A stretch of 64,000 bases of DNA from Flammeovirgaceae bacterium SG7u.111. GTDB taxonomy: Bacteria > Bacteroidota > Bacteroidia > Cytophagales > Flammeovirgaceae. This document shows positions 25,555-33,855 of the stretch, in pieces; the stretch's first letter is position 1; each line of letters starts with the position of its first letter. Made by a program: the position numbers and the translations under genes. The DNA lies in assembly GCA_034044135.1 (NCBI GenBank), contig CP139021.1:5905635-5969634 (forward strand). Reading direction: 5' to 3'. The notes beneath the pieces were generated by a model. That model had not been told where the DNA came from. It searched no databases and saw only the letters and a program-made list of their open reading frames with translations.

Positions 25555-26322
25555 ATGAATATAGTGATTATTGAAGATGAAGCCTTAGCTGCCAATAAAC
25601 TAGAGCAAATGGCCATGAAGTACGACCCCAACACGGTCGTATTAGAAAAAATCAGTTCGGTGGAAGACGCCGTAGAATGGTTCAAAGAAAACGATCTGCC
25701 CGACTTGGCTTTTCTAGATATACAGCTATCCGACGGCACATCTTTCGATATATTGAGAGAGGTAGAAATTGATTGCCCCGTGATTTTCACCACTGCTTAC
25801 GACGAATACGCCCTCCAAGCTTTCGACCTCCACAGCATTGCCTACTTGCTCAAACCTGTGACCTTCGAAAAACTTTCTACCGCTATCGATAAATTGAAAA
25901 AAATGCTAGGAAGCTCCGAAGAAATTAAACCTTCGGAAGCTATAGATAAGCTATTGGGCGCATTGAACCAAGAGAAAAAAAGCTATAAAAGCAGGTTTTT
26001 GGTCAAATCGGGAAATACTATTCTTTCAGTGGGCACTGAAAAAATAGCCTACTTCTTTTCCGAAGACAAGGTGGCTTTTTTGGTTACCCACGAAGGAAAA
26101 AAATATGCCCTCAACCAGTCCCTCGATCAGCTGGAGCAAATGCTCGATCCCTATTATTTCTTCAGGGTGAACCGGCAAATAATAGTACGGGTAGAAGCTG
26201 TGAAAGCCATCCATCCGTATTTCAAAGGCAGGTTGCTCTTGGACTTACAGCCCGATGTAAGCTTTGAAGTAGTGGTGAGTAGCTCCAAAGCGCCTGAGTT
26301 AAAGGATTGGCTCGACCAATAG
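25555..26322 (+). CDS. LytTR-family response regulator
   Basis: This 255-residue regulator starts MNIVIIEDEALAANKLEQMA. The receiver domain has its acidic pair early (EDE), phospho-acceptor Asp55 in LAFLDIQLSDG, Thr in CPVIFTTAYDEYALQAF and Lys in YLLKPVTFEKL. The C-terminal LytTR DNA-binding domain runs from about residue 150: KSRFLVKSGNTILSVGTEKI, YFFSEDKVAFLVTHEGKKYA and the helix YYFFRVNRQIIVRVEAV, ending near SSSKAPELKDWLDQ. Such proteins bind imperfect direct repeats upstream of their targets. It follows the kinase on the same strand and is almost certainly its partner. I use the ATG at 25555; a TTG three codons upstream is possible. Confidence 0.92.
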   Translation: MNIVIIEDEALAANKLEQMAMKYDPNTVVLEKISSVEDAVEWFKENDLPDLAFLDIQLSDGTSFDILREVEIDCPVIFTTAYDEYALQAFDLHSIAYLLKPVTFEKLSTAIDKLKKMLGSSEEIKPSEAIDKLLGALNQEKKSYKSRFLVKSGNTILSVGTEKIAYFFSEDKVAFLVTHEGKKYALNQSLDQLEQMLDPYYFFRVNRQIIVRVEAVKAIHPYFKGRLLLDLQPDVSFEVVVSSSKAPELKDWLDQ

Positions 26323-26348
26323 CATATACTCCAAAATAGTTTTCATGC

Positions 26349-27584
26349 TTACTTCTTCTCAATTTTCTTAATAGGAAACCATTTGCCGTATGTAGCACAT
26401 CTCCACAACCATTCGATAGGACCAAAGTGGAAAAACTTGAACCAAACGACGCTAAATATGAGCTGGATAACCAGAATAACAACCGCTCCATAATAGATTT
26501 CTTCCAAACTTAGCAAGCCAAAATACCCCCATCCAATGATTGGGTAAAACACGAGAATCCCTAAGAATGTGTGCCCCAAATACGAGGTCATAGACATCCT
26601 ACCGTAGTCTTTGAGCCAAGTGAAACCGATGAATTTTGGAAATGAATCGACCAATTTGGAAAGGATGCTGACATAAGCCAGAGCTAGAGAAAGTTGCCCA
26701 ATCTCATGAAGAAGCTTATCAAAAATATCAACCCAGCTTTTGGAAAAAGAAGAAACACTTCCTGTAAGGAACATGGTGATGCTGGTAAAGCCTATGCCCA
26801 AAGAAAGGAACAAAATGATAGATTTCCACTTTTTTGCATGGACTGTGAAAAAGTCTGCTGAGAAAAGCAAATAGCCCAAAAAGAACAGCCCAAGAACTTT
26901 GAACGGGCGACCAGAAGGGATGAAATCGTACCAACGCCAAATAACGTTATGAAAATTTGTTTTGAACACGGTAACCAAATCCGTGCTTTGGAAGCCTAAG
27001 ACAATTTCCTCGGGCGAAGCATCCGGATACACTTTGAGGGCGGTTTTCTCTAGCACGGGCAGGTCAGCAGCAAACGTGTACATATAAATCACATCCAAAA
27101 TGATGGGAAAGAAGTACAAGCCTAGCCCCACCCAAATTGCTTTTTTTACATCAACATTTCGGAGTGCGAGCAAAATCATCCCCATTAGTGCATAAAGCAT
27201 CAGGATATCGCCAGACCAAACCAGGGCATGGAGCAGCCCGATGATCATAAGAAGGAAAAGCCGCTTGAGGTACAATGGGGGAAACTTAGGATTATCTTTG
27301 TTTCGGGAAATCTGGATACAAAAACCTACACCAAATAGCAGAGAGAAAATGGTGTAAAACTTGGTATCTACAAAGAATTTGAGATACTGATAAAGCGTTC
27401 GATCCACATCAAAACTTCCCATATCTACAATGCTATCGTAGGGTAAAAACTTGATACCACTCCAGCTCAAGATGTTGGCAAATAAAATCCCAACAAGGGC
27501 GAACCCTCGCAGGATATCTAAAAAAACAATTCGATCTTTGGCTTTGGTTGGTTGTTTTACTTGGGGCTTTGTAGTTTCTGGCAT
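26349..27584 (-). CDS. DUF418 (YeiB-like) integral membrane protein
   Basis: A 411-residue polytopic membrane protein. The N-terminal RIVFLDILRGFALVGILFAN is the acyltransferase_3/YeiB-like opening motif (LDxLRGxAxxGI). The central region has paired hydrophobic helices such as FYTIFSLLFGVGFCIQI, and the C-terminus carries the DUF418 signature around RMSMTSYLGHTFLGILVFYP followed by W-G-Y/F, ending in FGPIEWLWRCATYGK. The family is thought to be transport- or acyl-transfer-related in the cytoplasmic membrane, but the function is not established. It is convergent with the LytTR gene, ending 26 bp from it, and diverges from the ArnT-like gene to its right. No operon partner is seen. Confidence 0.85.
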   Translation of the reverse strand: MPETTKPQVKQPTKAKDRIVFLDILRGFALVGILFANILSWSGIKFLPYDSIVDMGSFDVDRTLYQYLKFFVDTKFYTIFSLLFGVGFCIQISRNKDNPKFPPLYLKRLFLLMIIGLLHALVWSGDILMLYALMGMILLALRNVDVKKAIWVGLGLYFFPIILDVIYMYTFAADLPVLEKTALKVYPDASPEEIVLGFQSTDLVTVFKTNFHNVIWRWYDFIPSGRPFKVLGLFFLGYLLFSADFFTVHAKKWKSIILFLSLGIGFTSITMFLTGSVSSFSKSWVDIFDKLLHEIGQLSLALAYVSILSKLVDSFPKFIGFTWLKDYGRMSMTSYLGHTFLGILVFYPIIGWGYFGLLSLEEIYYGAVVILVIQLIFSVVWFKFFHFGPIEWLWRCATYGKWFPIKKIEKK

Positions 27585-27753
27585 AATAAAAAAATTAGAG
27601 ATGGAGTGTTAGACTACCTATCTTTACACAAGGAAGTTGATGAGATAAATCCTAACACAATAGTATGATTTTTCATCTCGATTTCTAAAAAATACCTGAG
27701 TTATCGCTATACTTCCACATATTTTTCTGAAACACCCAAATCACTGACCAATC

Positions 27754-29439
27754 GTGACTGAAAACGCACTTCAAAGCCCATCCAAGCAACGGACAATTTT
27801 TTATGCTATTTGGCTTCTCATTTCCCTCATGCAGGCTGGCTTCACCGAGCTTTTCCACGACGAGGCGTACTATTGGCTGTATTCGACCGAAATGGCTTGG
27901 GGCTATTTTGACCACCCGCCTATGGTAGCATTTTTAATAAAACTAGGGTATTCTATTTTTGGAAATGAGCTGGGGGCAAGGTTGCTTATCGTCTTACTCA
28001 ATACGCTAGCGATTTTCCTATTGGAAGAACTTATAAAGCCCGAAAAACCACTCTATTTCTATTTGGTGGTAGCCTCAGTGGCGGTGTTCCACGCAGGCTT
28101 TTTGGCCACGCCTGATGCTCCTTTGCTTTTTTTCTCGGCAAGTTTTTTCTGGGTATACAAACGCTTTCTTGATAAACCTTCTTCCCTTACTATTTTACTT
28201 TTGGGGCTAAATATGTCCCTGCTTTTACTCAGCAAATATCATGGAGTTTTAGTTATTGGCTTCACAGTACTTTCCAACCTCAAACTCCTTAAAAATGGCA
28301 AGTTTTGGTTAGCAGCGCTCATTGGAATAATAGGTTTTGCACCGCACCTCTGGTGGCAATACGAAAACGGCTTTCCCACATTTATGTACCACTTATTTGA
28401 GCGCTCGGGCGATAAATACCGCTTTAGCTTTACGTCGGAATATTTACTAGGGCAGCTCTTTGTTCCTGGACCTATTATCGGTTTTTTACTGCTTTACCTA
28501 GGCTTCAAGTTCAAGCCTCAAAATAGTTTCGACAAAGCATTAAAATTCAACCTTTACGGAATTTACCTCTTCTTTTTGTTTATGAGTTTCAAAGGAAGAG
28601 TTGAGGCACATTGGACATTTGTAGCGGCTTTACCCTTGGTTTATACAAGTTTCAAAAATCCAGCTTCGGCAAAAGCATTTTCCAAAAGCTTGAAAATAAT
28701 TGTGCCTATTTCTTTGGTACTGTTGCTAACAGCAAGGGCCTTTCTTATGTACAACTTCCTCCCTCAGGGAAAAGTAGAAACCGAGTTCCATGGCTGGGAC
28801 GAGTGGGCAAAAGACCTTCAAAAAGAAGTAAATGGCTTACCTGTTGCCTTTATGAATTCCTACCAAAATGCCTCCAAATACACTTTTTATACTGGGGAGA
28901 AAGCCATTTCTCTCAATAATCCTTACGGCAGGCGCAACCAGTTTGGACTTTGGGACTGGGAAAAAGAAATGCAAGGAGAAGAAGTGATTTTGGTGGCCAA
29001 TTACGATGCAAAAGGCTACGATTCCCTTCAGACCGATATTAAATTAGTGTTGTATAAAAACATAGAGAACTTCCGCACCTTCTCATACATAAAAATGCCT
29101 GTAGAGCAACGAGATTATGAAGTGAAGCGAGGAGAACCTTTCAAAGTAAGGTTTAAATTTGATATTTCAGATTGTCCTAATATTGACCTCGAAAACAACC
29201 CTAAATTCAAGCCTGTGGTATATTTTCACTTGCTGGATGGAAAAAGGATGGCACAACAAGGGGTAACGCCCATCAAACCTACTAATGAAATGGTACGAAG
29301 CGGGGAAACATTTGAGATCGAATTGGTCATTAATGAAAAGCTCACCGAAGATCGGTATTTCCTGATCCTTGGTATCCGACCAGGTGGGATACCCGCAGCC
29401 ATCAGCTCTCCTACCATGAAAGTAAAGGTGTTGGAGTAA
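27754..29439 (+). CDS. ArnT-like family 39 glycosyltransferase (PMT_2 domain)
   Basis: A 561-residue GT-C enzyme. Its first membrane helix is followed by the family's catalytic loop: FTELFHDEAYYWLYSTEMAW then GYFDHPPMVAFLIKLGYSIF. DEAYY and DHPP are the acidic residues and signature seen in ArnT and dolichyl-P-mannosyltransferase relatives. About ten hydrophobic helices follow to residue 330, then a soluble periplasmic domain of about 210 residues rich in beta strands. Members move a sugar from a polyprenyl phosphate to lipid A, a protein or a glycan. The start is a GTG at 27754 (VTENALQ...); the next Met is 25 codons later, inside the first helix. It is a single gene. The donor and acceptor are unknown. 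Confidence 0.86.
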   Translation: MTENALQSPSKQRTIFYAIWLLISLMQAGFTELFHDEAYYWLYSTEMAWGYFDHPPMVAFLIKLGYSIFGNELGARLLIVLLNTLAIFLLEELIKPEKPLYFYLVVASVAVFHAGFLATPDAPLLFFSASFFWVYKRFLDKPSSLTILLLGLNMSLLLLSKYHGVLVIGFTVLSNLKLLKNGKFWLAALIGIIGFAPHLWWQYENGFPTFMYHLFERSGDKYRFSFTSEYLLGQLFVPGPIIGFLLLYLGFKFKPQNSFDKALKFNLYGIYLFFLFMSFKGRVEAHWTFVAALPLVYTSFKNPASAKAFSKSLKIIVPISLVLLLTARAFLMYNFLPQGKVETEFHGWDEWAKDLQKEVNGLPVAFMNSYQNASKYTFYTGEKAISLNNPYGRRNQFGLWDWEKEMQGEEVILVANYDAKGYDSLQTDIKLVLYKNIENFRTFSYIKMPVEQRDYEVKRGEPFKVRFKFDISDCPNIDLENNPKFKPVVYFHLLDGKRMAQQGVTPIKPTNEMVRSGETFEIELVINEKLTEDRYFLILGIRPGGIPAAISSPTMKVKVLE

Positions 29440-29518
29440 ACAAAAAGGATTTATTTCACAGCAAAAATGACTGGCAGGAAGAATACATCCCAAATCGTGA
29501 TATTTCCACTCAGAAACT

Positions 29519-29526
29519 TATTTTTG
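29519..29526 (+). promoter_or_regulatory. Candidate -7 element of hisB
   Basis: TATTTTTG matches the TAnnTTTG -7 consensus and lies 22 bp upstream of the hisB ATG. A clear TTG at the correct distance upstream was not found, so this is only half of a promoter. Confidence 0.35.
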
Positions 29527-29548
29527 CAGAAAATGAAATGAATAAAAA

Positions 29549-30649
29549 ATGAAAAAGAAAGTACTTTTTATAGATAGAGATGGGACGATCATTGTAGAAC
29601 CCCCTGTCGATTTTCAGGTTGATTCTTTGGAGAAGCTCGCTTTTGTGCCAGGGGTGATTACTTGGTTGAGAAAAATAGCTCTAGAAACAGATTTTGAGCT
29701 CGTAATGGTAACCAACCAAGACGGCTTAGGTACAGATTCGTTCCCCGAAGATACGTTCTGGCCTCCGCAAAACAAGATGATGGAAACCCTAGAAGGTGAG
29801 GGAATTGTATTTGACGAAGTATTGATAGACCGAACTTTTGAACATGAAAACGCGCCAACTCGCAAGCCCCGCACTGGGTTGCTTACCAAGTACATGGACG
29901 GTAGCTACGATTTGGAAAACTCGTTTGTGATAGGCGATAGGCTTACTGATATTGAGCTTGCCAAAAACCTTGGGGCACAAGGGATTTACATAGCAGAAGA
30001 GGCTTCGGAAGAGGCAGTGCTTAGCACTACTAGCTGGAAGAAGATTTACGAATTTTTGAAGCTGCCAGCTCGCCGTGCTACGGTGGTGAGGAACACGAGC
30101 GAGACCAAGATAAACATAGAGCTGAACCTAGATGGAGAAGGAAAGTTTGACCTAAAAACAGGACTAGGCTTTTTTGACCATATGCTGGAGCAAATCACGA
30201 GGCACTCGGGCTGCGATCTCAAAATCCATGTGGATGGCGACTTGCACATTGACGAGCACCACACCATTGAAGATACGGCACTTGCTCTTGGCGAGGCATT
30301 TTACCAAGCCCTTGGCGATAAGAAAGGCATTTTCCGCTACGGCTGCTTCCAGTTGCCCATGGATGAATCTTTGGCGCAGGTAGCCCTCGATTTTTCTGGG
30401 AGGAACTGGTTGGTATGGCAAGCGGATTTCAAAAGAGAAAAAGTGGGGCAAATGCCTACGGAAATGTTCTACCATTTCTTCAAGTCATTTTCCGACACTT
30501 CTCGCTCAAACCTCAATATAAAAGTAGAGGGCGACAACGATCACCACAAAATAGAAGCGATTTTCAAAGCATTTGCCAAATCCATTAAAATAGCGATAAA
30601 GCGCGACCCTGAAAACATGGTGATCCCGAGTACGAAGGGGGTTTTGTAG
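29549..30649 (+). CDS. hisB: Bifunctional histidinol-phosphatase / imidazoleglycerol-phosphate dehydratase
   Basis: This 366-residue fusion catalyses two non-consecutive steps of histidine synthesis. The N-terminal HAD phosphatase (about 1-165) begins [18 protein letters not shown], with Asp9 and Asp11 of the DxD motif, and has [18 protein letters not shown] and [20 protein letters not shown]. The family's Cys-rich zinc loop is reduced here: the expected CxH-x-CxC cluster reads [15 protein letters not shown], so zinc binding may be absent. The dehydratase domain (about 170-366) has [59 protein letters not shown] and [19 protein letters not shown], with all manganese-binding histidines. It stands alone; no other his gene is in the window. 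Confidence 0.94.
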   Translation: MKKKVLFIDRDGTIIVEPPVDFQVDSLEKLAFVPGVITWLRKIALETDFELVMVTNQDGLGTDSFPEDTFWPPQNKMMETLEGEGIVFDEVLIDRTFEHENAPTRKPRTGLLTKYMDGSYDLENSFVIGDRLTDIELAKNLGAQGIYIAEEASEEAVLSTTSWKKIYEFLKLPARRATVVRNTSETKINIELNLDGEGKFDLKTGLGFFDHMLEQITRHSGCDLKIHVDGDLHIDEHHTIEDTALALGEAFYQALGDKKGIFRYGCFQLPMDESLAQVALDFSGRNWLVWQADFKREKVGQMPTEMFYHFFKSFSDTSRSNLNIKVEGDNDHHKIEAIFKAFAKSIKIAIKRDPENMVIPSTKGVL

Positions 30650-30706
30650 AATTGTTAGAATAAATAAGTTTCGGATGATTTGTACCGAGAAACCTATTTC
30701 ACTTTG

Positions 30707-30812
30707 GCTAAAAGTTACAAGTTGCTGACGATTCACCGCTACGATTCTTATTACTAGTTTTTTATTATTAGAAAGTGAAAAACCAGAAACCAGTAACTCG
30801 TAACCAGCAACC
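30707..30812. repeat. Degenerate inverted repeat unit, copy 2
   Basis: It begins GCTAAAAGTTACAAGTTGC (16 of 19 bases shared, by eye, with copy 1 at 16210) and ends with AACCAGAAACCAGTAAC then AACCAGCAACC. It sits 57 bp downstream of hisB. The two ends are partly complementary, so the unit could fold. Confidence 0.5.
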
Positions 30813-30887
30813 TTCAGCAAAGACTATAAAGTGAGTAAATAACTACTTTAATTAAGTCTGTAAACTTAATTTACAATGTATTCAACT

Positions 30888-31433
30888 ATGAAAAAACTAA
30901 TTTTCATAACGCTTTTAACTTTTGCCTTTGCAGGGCTTTTTGCCCAACAGAGCAATCCTAAAAAGCGACGAAGCGAGGTAGGTTTATCCACCTTCAAAAA
31001 AGGCGAATTCTATGCAAAAGTGACTTACGGCCGCCCTCAGATGAAGTGGGAAAAATCGTACCCATTTGGCTATAATGTGCCTTGGCGCAAGATTTGGCGC
31101 ACGGGCGACGACGACGCTACCGAGCTGACCATCACCAAGCCAGTAGAGATTTTGGGGCATCAAGTTGATCCGGGAACTTATGCTATTTTCACCATCCCCG
31201 ATACTGCCCAGTGGACGGTCATTCTCAACGATGAGCCTGGGCAATGGGGACTGTACAACTACAAACCCCAAAAGGATTTATTTAGGGAAAAAATACCAGT
31301 GTACCATCCGCCTGGGCAAGTACGTCAGTTTACTATTTCCATTGTAGAATCGAAGCGTGGTGCTGATATTTTTTTGGTGTGGGACCAAACTTCTGTAAGC
31401 ATTCCTATGGTTTTTCTGAAAGAAGAATGGTAG
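30888..31433 (+). CDS. DUF2911 domain exported protein
   Basis: The start at 30888 gives MKKLIFITLLTFAFAGLFAQ then QSNPKKRRSEV, a clear signal peptide cut near residue 20, and a 181-residue protein. An ATG four codons earlier is possible. The DUF2911 core is recognisable: FYAKVTYGRPQMKWEKSYPF, YNVPWRKIWRTGDDDATELT, ITKPVEILGHQVDPGTYAIF, then WTVILNDEPGQWGLYNYKPQ. The motif order R-P-x-x-K with W-R-x-G-A-x/D-x-A-T and G-x-Y-x-L/I-F defines the family, common in Bacteroidota and predicted to be a periplasmic beta-sandwich of unknown role. It lies downstream of hisB after a repeat unit and is followed by a small membrane protein gene. Confidence 0.85.
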   Translation: MKKLIFITLLTFAFAGLFAQQSNPKKRRSEVGLSTFKKGEFYAKVTYGRPQMKWEKSYPFGYNVPWRKIWRTGDDDATELTITKPVEILGHQVDPGTYAIFTIPDTAQWTVILNDEPGQWGLYNYKPQKDLFREKIPVYHPPGQVRQFTISIVESKRGADIFLVWDQTSVSIPMVFLKEEW

Positions 31434-31496
31434 ATTCCCATATTATTACTGGAAAGTCAAAATTAAAACTGAAACTCAAAACTTAAAATAAAACCC

Positions 31497-31889
31497 ATGG
31501 CATCTAACCTTAAAAAGAAGCTTATTAAGATTGGCGTTGGTGTATTGGCACTTATTATCGTGTTTTTTGTAATTGTGTATAGCATCAGCGTAAGCGAAGG
31601 CATTCGCTCGGGAACAGTAATGAAAGTGAGTAAAAAAGGGATTGTTTTCAAAACTTGGGAAGGACAACTCAATACTGGAAGCATCGCTCAAACTGGTGCT
31701 GCAGGTACAGGGGTTTGGGAGTTTTCCATACCTAAAGACAGAGAAGATATTTTCAATGAACTGGTAGAAGTTTCTTTGAGCGGCGAGCGTGTGAAGCTTG
31801 TTTATAAAGAAAAATATGCCAAATTTTCGTGGCAAGGCGATACCAAGTATTTTGTGATAGATGTGGAGAAAATAGGGGAAGGAAAATAA
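31497..31889 (+). CDS. Small single-pass membrane protein, conserved in Bacteroidota
   Basis: A 130-residue protein with a basic N-terminus (MASNLKKKLIK) and one strong membrane helix IGVGVLALIIVFFVIVYSIS at about residues 12-31. A soluble domain of about 95 residues follows: SEGIRSGTVMKVSKKGIVFK, TWEGQLNTGSIAQTG, VWEFSIPKDREDIFNELVEV and VKLVYKEKYAKFSWQGDTKY. The domain pattern (SGTVxKxSxKGxxFKTWEG) belongs to a widespread Bacteroidota protein; databases sometimes label relatives as 6-phosphogluconate dehydrogenase, for which I see no basis because it has no NADP or substrate motif. Membrane orientation and function are unknown. It sits 63 bp after the DUF2911 gene. Confidence 0.75.
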   Translation: MASNLKKKLIKIGVGVLALIIVFFVIVYSISVSEGIRSGTVMKVSKKGIVFKTWEGQLNTGSIAQTGAAGTGVWEFSIPKDREDIFNELVEVSLSGERVKLVYKEKYAKFSWQGDTKYFVIDVEKIGEGK

Positions 31890-32096
31890 CTTTCCCATCA
31901 AAAACTCCATTTCTTGGGGAAATTTCTTGATCTGTGGTCAGCTGTTCTCAGCCATCAGGTGAGGAAGTTTCCCTTTTTTATTTTTATTCTATCTCCTAAA
32001 AAGCACAAAAACCTTCCCGCCTCTCCCCTTTCAGGTTTGAATAGCATTCACCATCTTTGTGACAATTCTGAACCATTTATTCGCATTTCAACCACC

Positions 32097-33635
32097 ATGA
32101 CGAACAAAATCTTTTCCTCCCTCCTCTTTTTATTGCTCTGCTGCTTTTCTCAACTGGCTGCCCAATCTGTGGTGTTACCCAAGCCTACTGACAAAGAGCA
32201 ATACATCCAGCTTCGGAACATGCTAAAAGCCACGGACAGCGCACGGGCTTTTGATGCCGACGTAATACTCAGCCCGACCGAGCAGCGGGTAAACCAAAAA
32301 TTGGTGGCGCTGCGGAAGGAAATGATTGCAGGCTACAAAGCGCAGCATTTTACCCCACCAGCAAGATATTTTTACCAGTCGCAGGAATACATGCTCAACA
32401 CGAAGCTTTTCGGGCTGTTGGAAAAAATGCCCAAGGGCGGAATCATGCACGTACATTCTTCGGCTATGGGCGATTTCCACTGGATAGTGGACAAAGCCGC
32501 AACGCAAGACGATTGCTATGTCTTTTGGGAAGAAAACAATGAAAAGTATGTGAAAGGGCAACTCCAGTTTTTTAAGAAAAAAGATGTACCAAAAGGTTTT
32601 GAGTCGGTGAAAAAGCTGGCGAAAAAACACAAAGGCTTTAAAGAAGAATTGTACGATCTCCTGACGTTTGATGAAAGAATAGACGGCGATTCGGTAGATA
32701 TTTGGTTGGAATTTGAACATAGTTTCCAGCGAATTTCTGGGTTTACCCGCTACCAGCCTATGTTCAAAGCTTACCACACCGATGCCCTTAAAATTATGGC
32801 GGCAGACGGTGCGCAACATGTAGAGGTACGGGAAATCCCCATTGGCGGCTTGTACGATCTCAATCATGAAAAAGGGGCATATTACACCTCGGACACAATC
32901 ATCCGCTACTGGAAGGATATGGAGATGGAGGTGCAAAAGGAATATCCCGATTTTAGCTTGCAAATAGTCTATTGCTTTTTGCGGTTTATGAACAACGAAC
33001 AAGTACTTTATGATTTGGAAAATGCCTACCGCTTGCGTAAGCAATACCCTGATTTCATAGCAGCCTATGACCTAGTGGCCGAAGAAGATGCGGGGCATTC
33101 GACCTTCCATTTTTTAGATACTTGGATGAAAATTGATTCCCTCAACAAGGTTTACGGAACAGATATGCCGCTCTGCCTCCACGATGGTGAGAGCGATTGG
33201 GAGTCGGTGGACAACCTCTACGATGCCTTCTTGCTCCGCAGCCACCGCATTGGGCATGGTTTCAACTTGTTCAAGTTTTCCGTGTTGCAAGACTTGGCTA
33301 GGCAAAACGATGTAAGTATAGAAATAAGCCCGCTCAGCAACCAAATTTTGGGCTACGTTCGCGACCTTCGCATCCACCCTGCCACCTACTACATGTCCCA
33401 AGGCATCCAGATTTCTCTCAGCCCTGACGACCCCGCCATTTTCGGCTACCGAGGTATCACTCCCGATTATTGGGCAGCCTTCATCGCTTGGGAGCTGGAC
33501 TTGAAATCCCTAAAGAAAATAGCTCGAAATGCGTTGACTTATAGCAACTTGCCTACTGATAAAAAGCAAGCGCAGCTAGAAGTATTTGAGCAAAAATGGC
33601 AGGAATGGGTAGTGTTTTTGGATGGAGAGTTATAG
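32097..33635 (+). CDS. Exported adenosine deaminase-like amidohydrolase (ADGF/ADA2 type)
   Basis: From the ATG at 32097 the 512-residue protein has a signal peptide (MTNKIFSSLLFLLLCCFSQL followed by AAQS). A roughly 90-residue helical N-terminal region follows, then an amidohydrolase barrel with the adenosine deaminase set: GGIMHVHSSAMGDFHW (metal His118 and His120), LCLHDGESDWESVDNL (metal His and catalytic Glu, the HAGE equivalent), HRIGHGFNLF (catalytic His) and ISLSPDDPAIFGY (the Asp-Asp pair). EISPLSNQILGYVRD, before the last, matches the xCPxSN region of ADAs. The long N-terminal extension and secretion resemble ADGF/ADA2 rather than cytosolic ADA. It probably deaminates extracellular or periplasmic adenosine in nucleoside salvage; activity is inferred. 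Confidence 0.85.
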   Translation: MTNKIFSSLLFLLLCCFSQLAAQSVVLPKPTDKEQYIQLRNMLKATDSARAFDADVILSPTEQRVNQKLVALRKEMIAGYKAQHFTPPARYFYQSQEYMLNTKLFGLLEKMPKGGIMHVHSSAMGDFHWIVDKAATQDDCYVFWEENNEKYVKGQLQFFKKKDVPKGFESVKKLAKKHKGFKEELYDLLTFDERIDGDSVDIWLEFEHSFQRISGFTRYQPMFKAYHTDALKIMAADGAQHVEVREIPIGGLYDLNHEKGAYYTSDTIIRYWKDMEMEVQKEYPDFSLQIVYCFLRFMNNEQVLYDLENAYRLRKQYPDFIAAYDLVAEEDAGHSTFHFLDTWMKIDSLNKVYGTDMPLCLHDGESDWESVDNLYDAFLLRSHRIGHGFNLFKFSVLQDLARQNDVSIEISPLSNQILGYVRDLRIHPATYYMSQGIQISLSPDDPAIFGYRGITPDYWAAFIAWELDLKSLKKIARNALTYSNLPTDKKQAQLEVFEQKWQEWVVFLDGEL

Positions 33636-33677
33636 GTGATTTGATTTGTTGACTACCACTAATGAAGTTGAAAAATA

Positions 33678-33799
33678 GCCCCCATATTCCGTCATTCCAG
33701 CCTTGAGCTGGAATCCCCTACCTACTTTCATCAATGCCAACTCTTTTGAACAATAGGATGGAGATTCCTGCCTACGCAGGAATGACAACAATGGGGGGC
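33678..33799. repeat. MITE/BIME-like unit with two palindromes and terminal inverted repeats
   Basis: This 122-bp unit runs from GCCCCC (33678-33683) to GGGGGGC (33793-33799). Just inside each end is a palindrome carrying GTCATTCC: ATTCCAGC-CTTGA-GCTGGAAT (33694-33714) and ATTCCTGC-CTAC-GCAGGAAT (33764-33783), arranged head to head. It lies between convergent genes ending at 33635 and 33856. GTCATTCCxGC palindromes of this kind occur in many bacteria. Confidence 0.7.
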
Positions 33800-33855
33800 A
33801 TTCCATTTTTTCATTTCGAATATTGACGAGCCTAGTTGAAAAGCATAAACCTCCC

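Noticed and set aside
30506-30820. Leftward 104-residue reading frame over the end of hisB
   Set aside because: It is antisense to hisB and then runs through the degenerate AACC repeat; the protein has no recognisable pattern.
31497-31889. 6-phosphogluconate dehydrogenase label for the 130-residue membrane protein
   Set aside because: No dinucleotide-binding or substrate motif is present and the protein is far too short; the label appears to be a propagated misannotation.
32223-33044. Long leftward frame (273 residues) opposite the adenosine deaminase-like gene
   Set aside because: The plus strand has all catalytic motifs in frame, so the antisense frame is a shadow.
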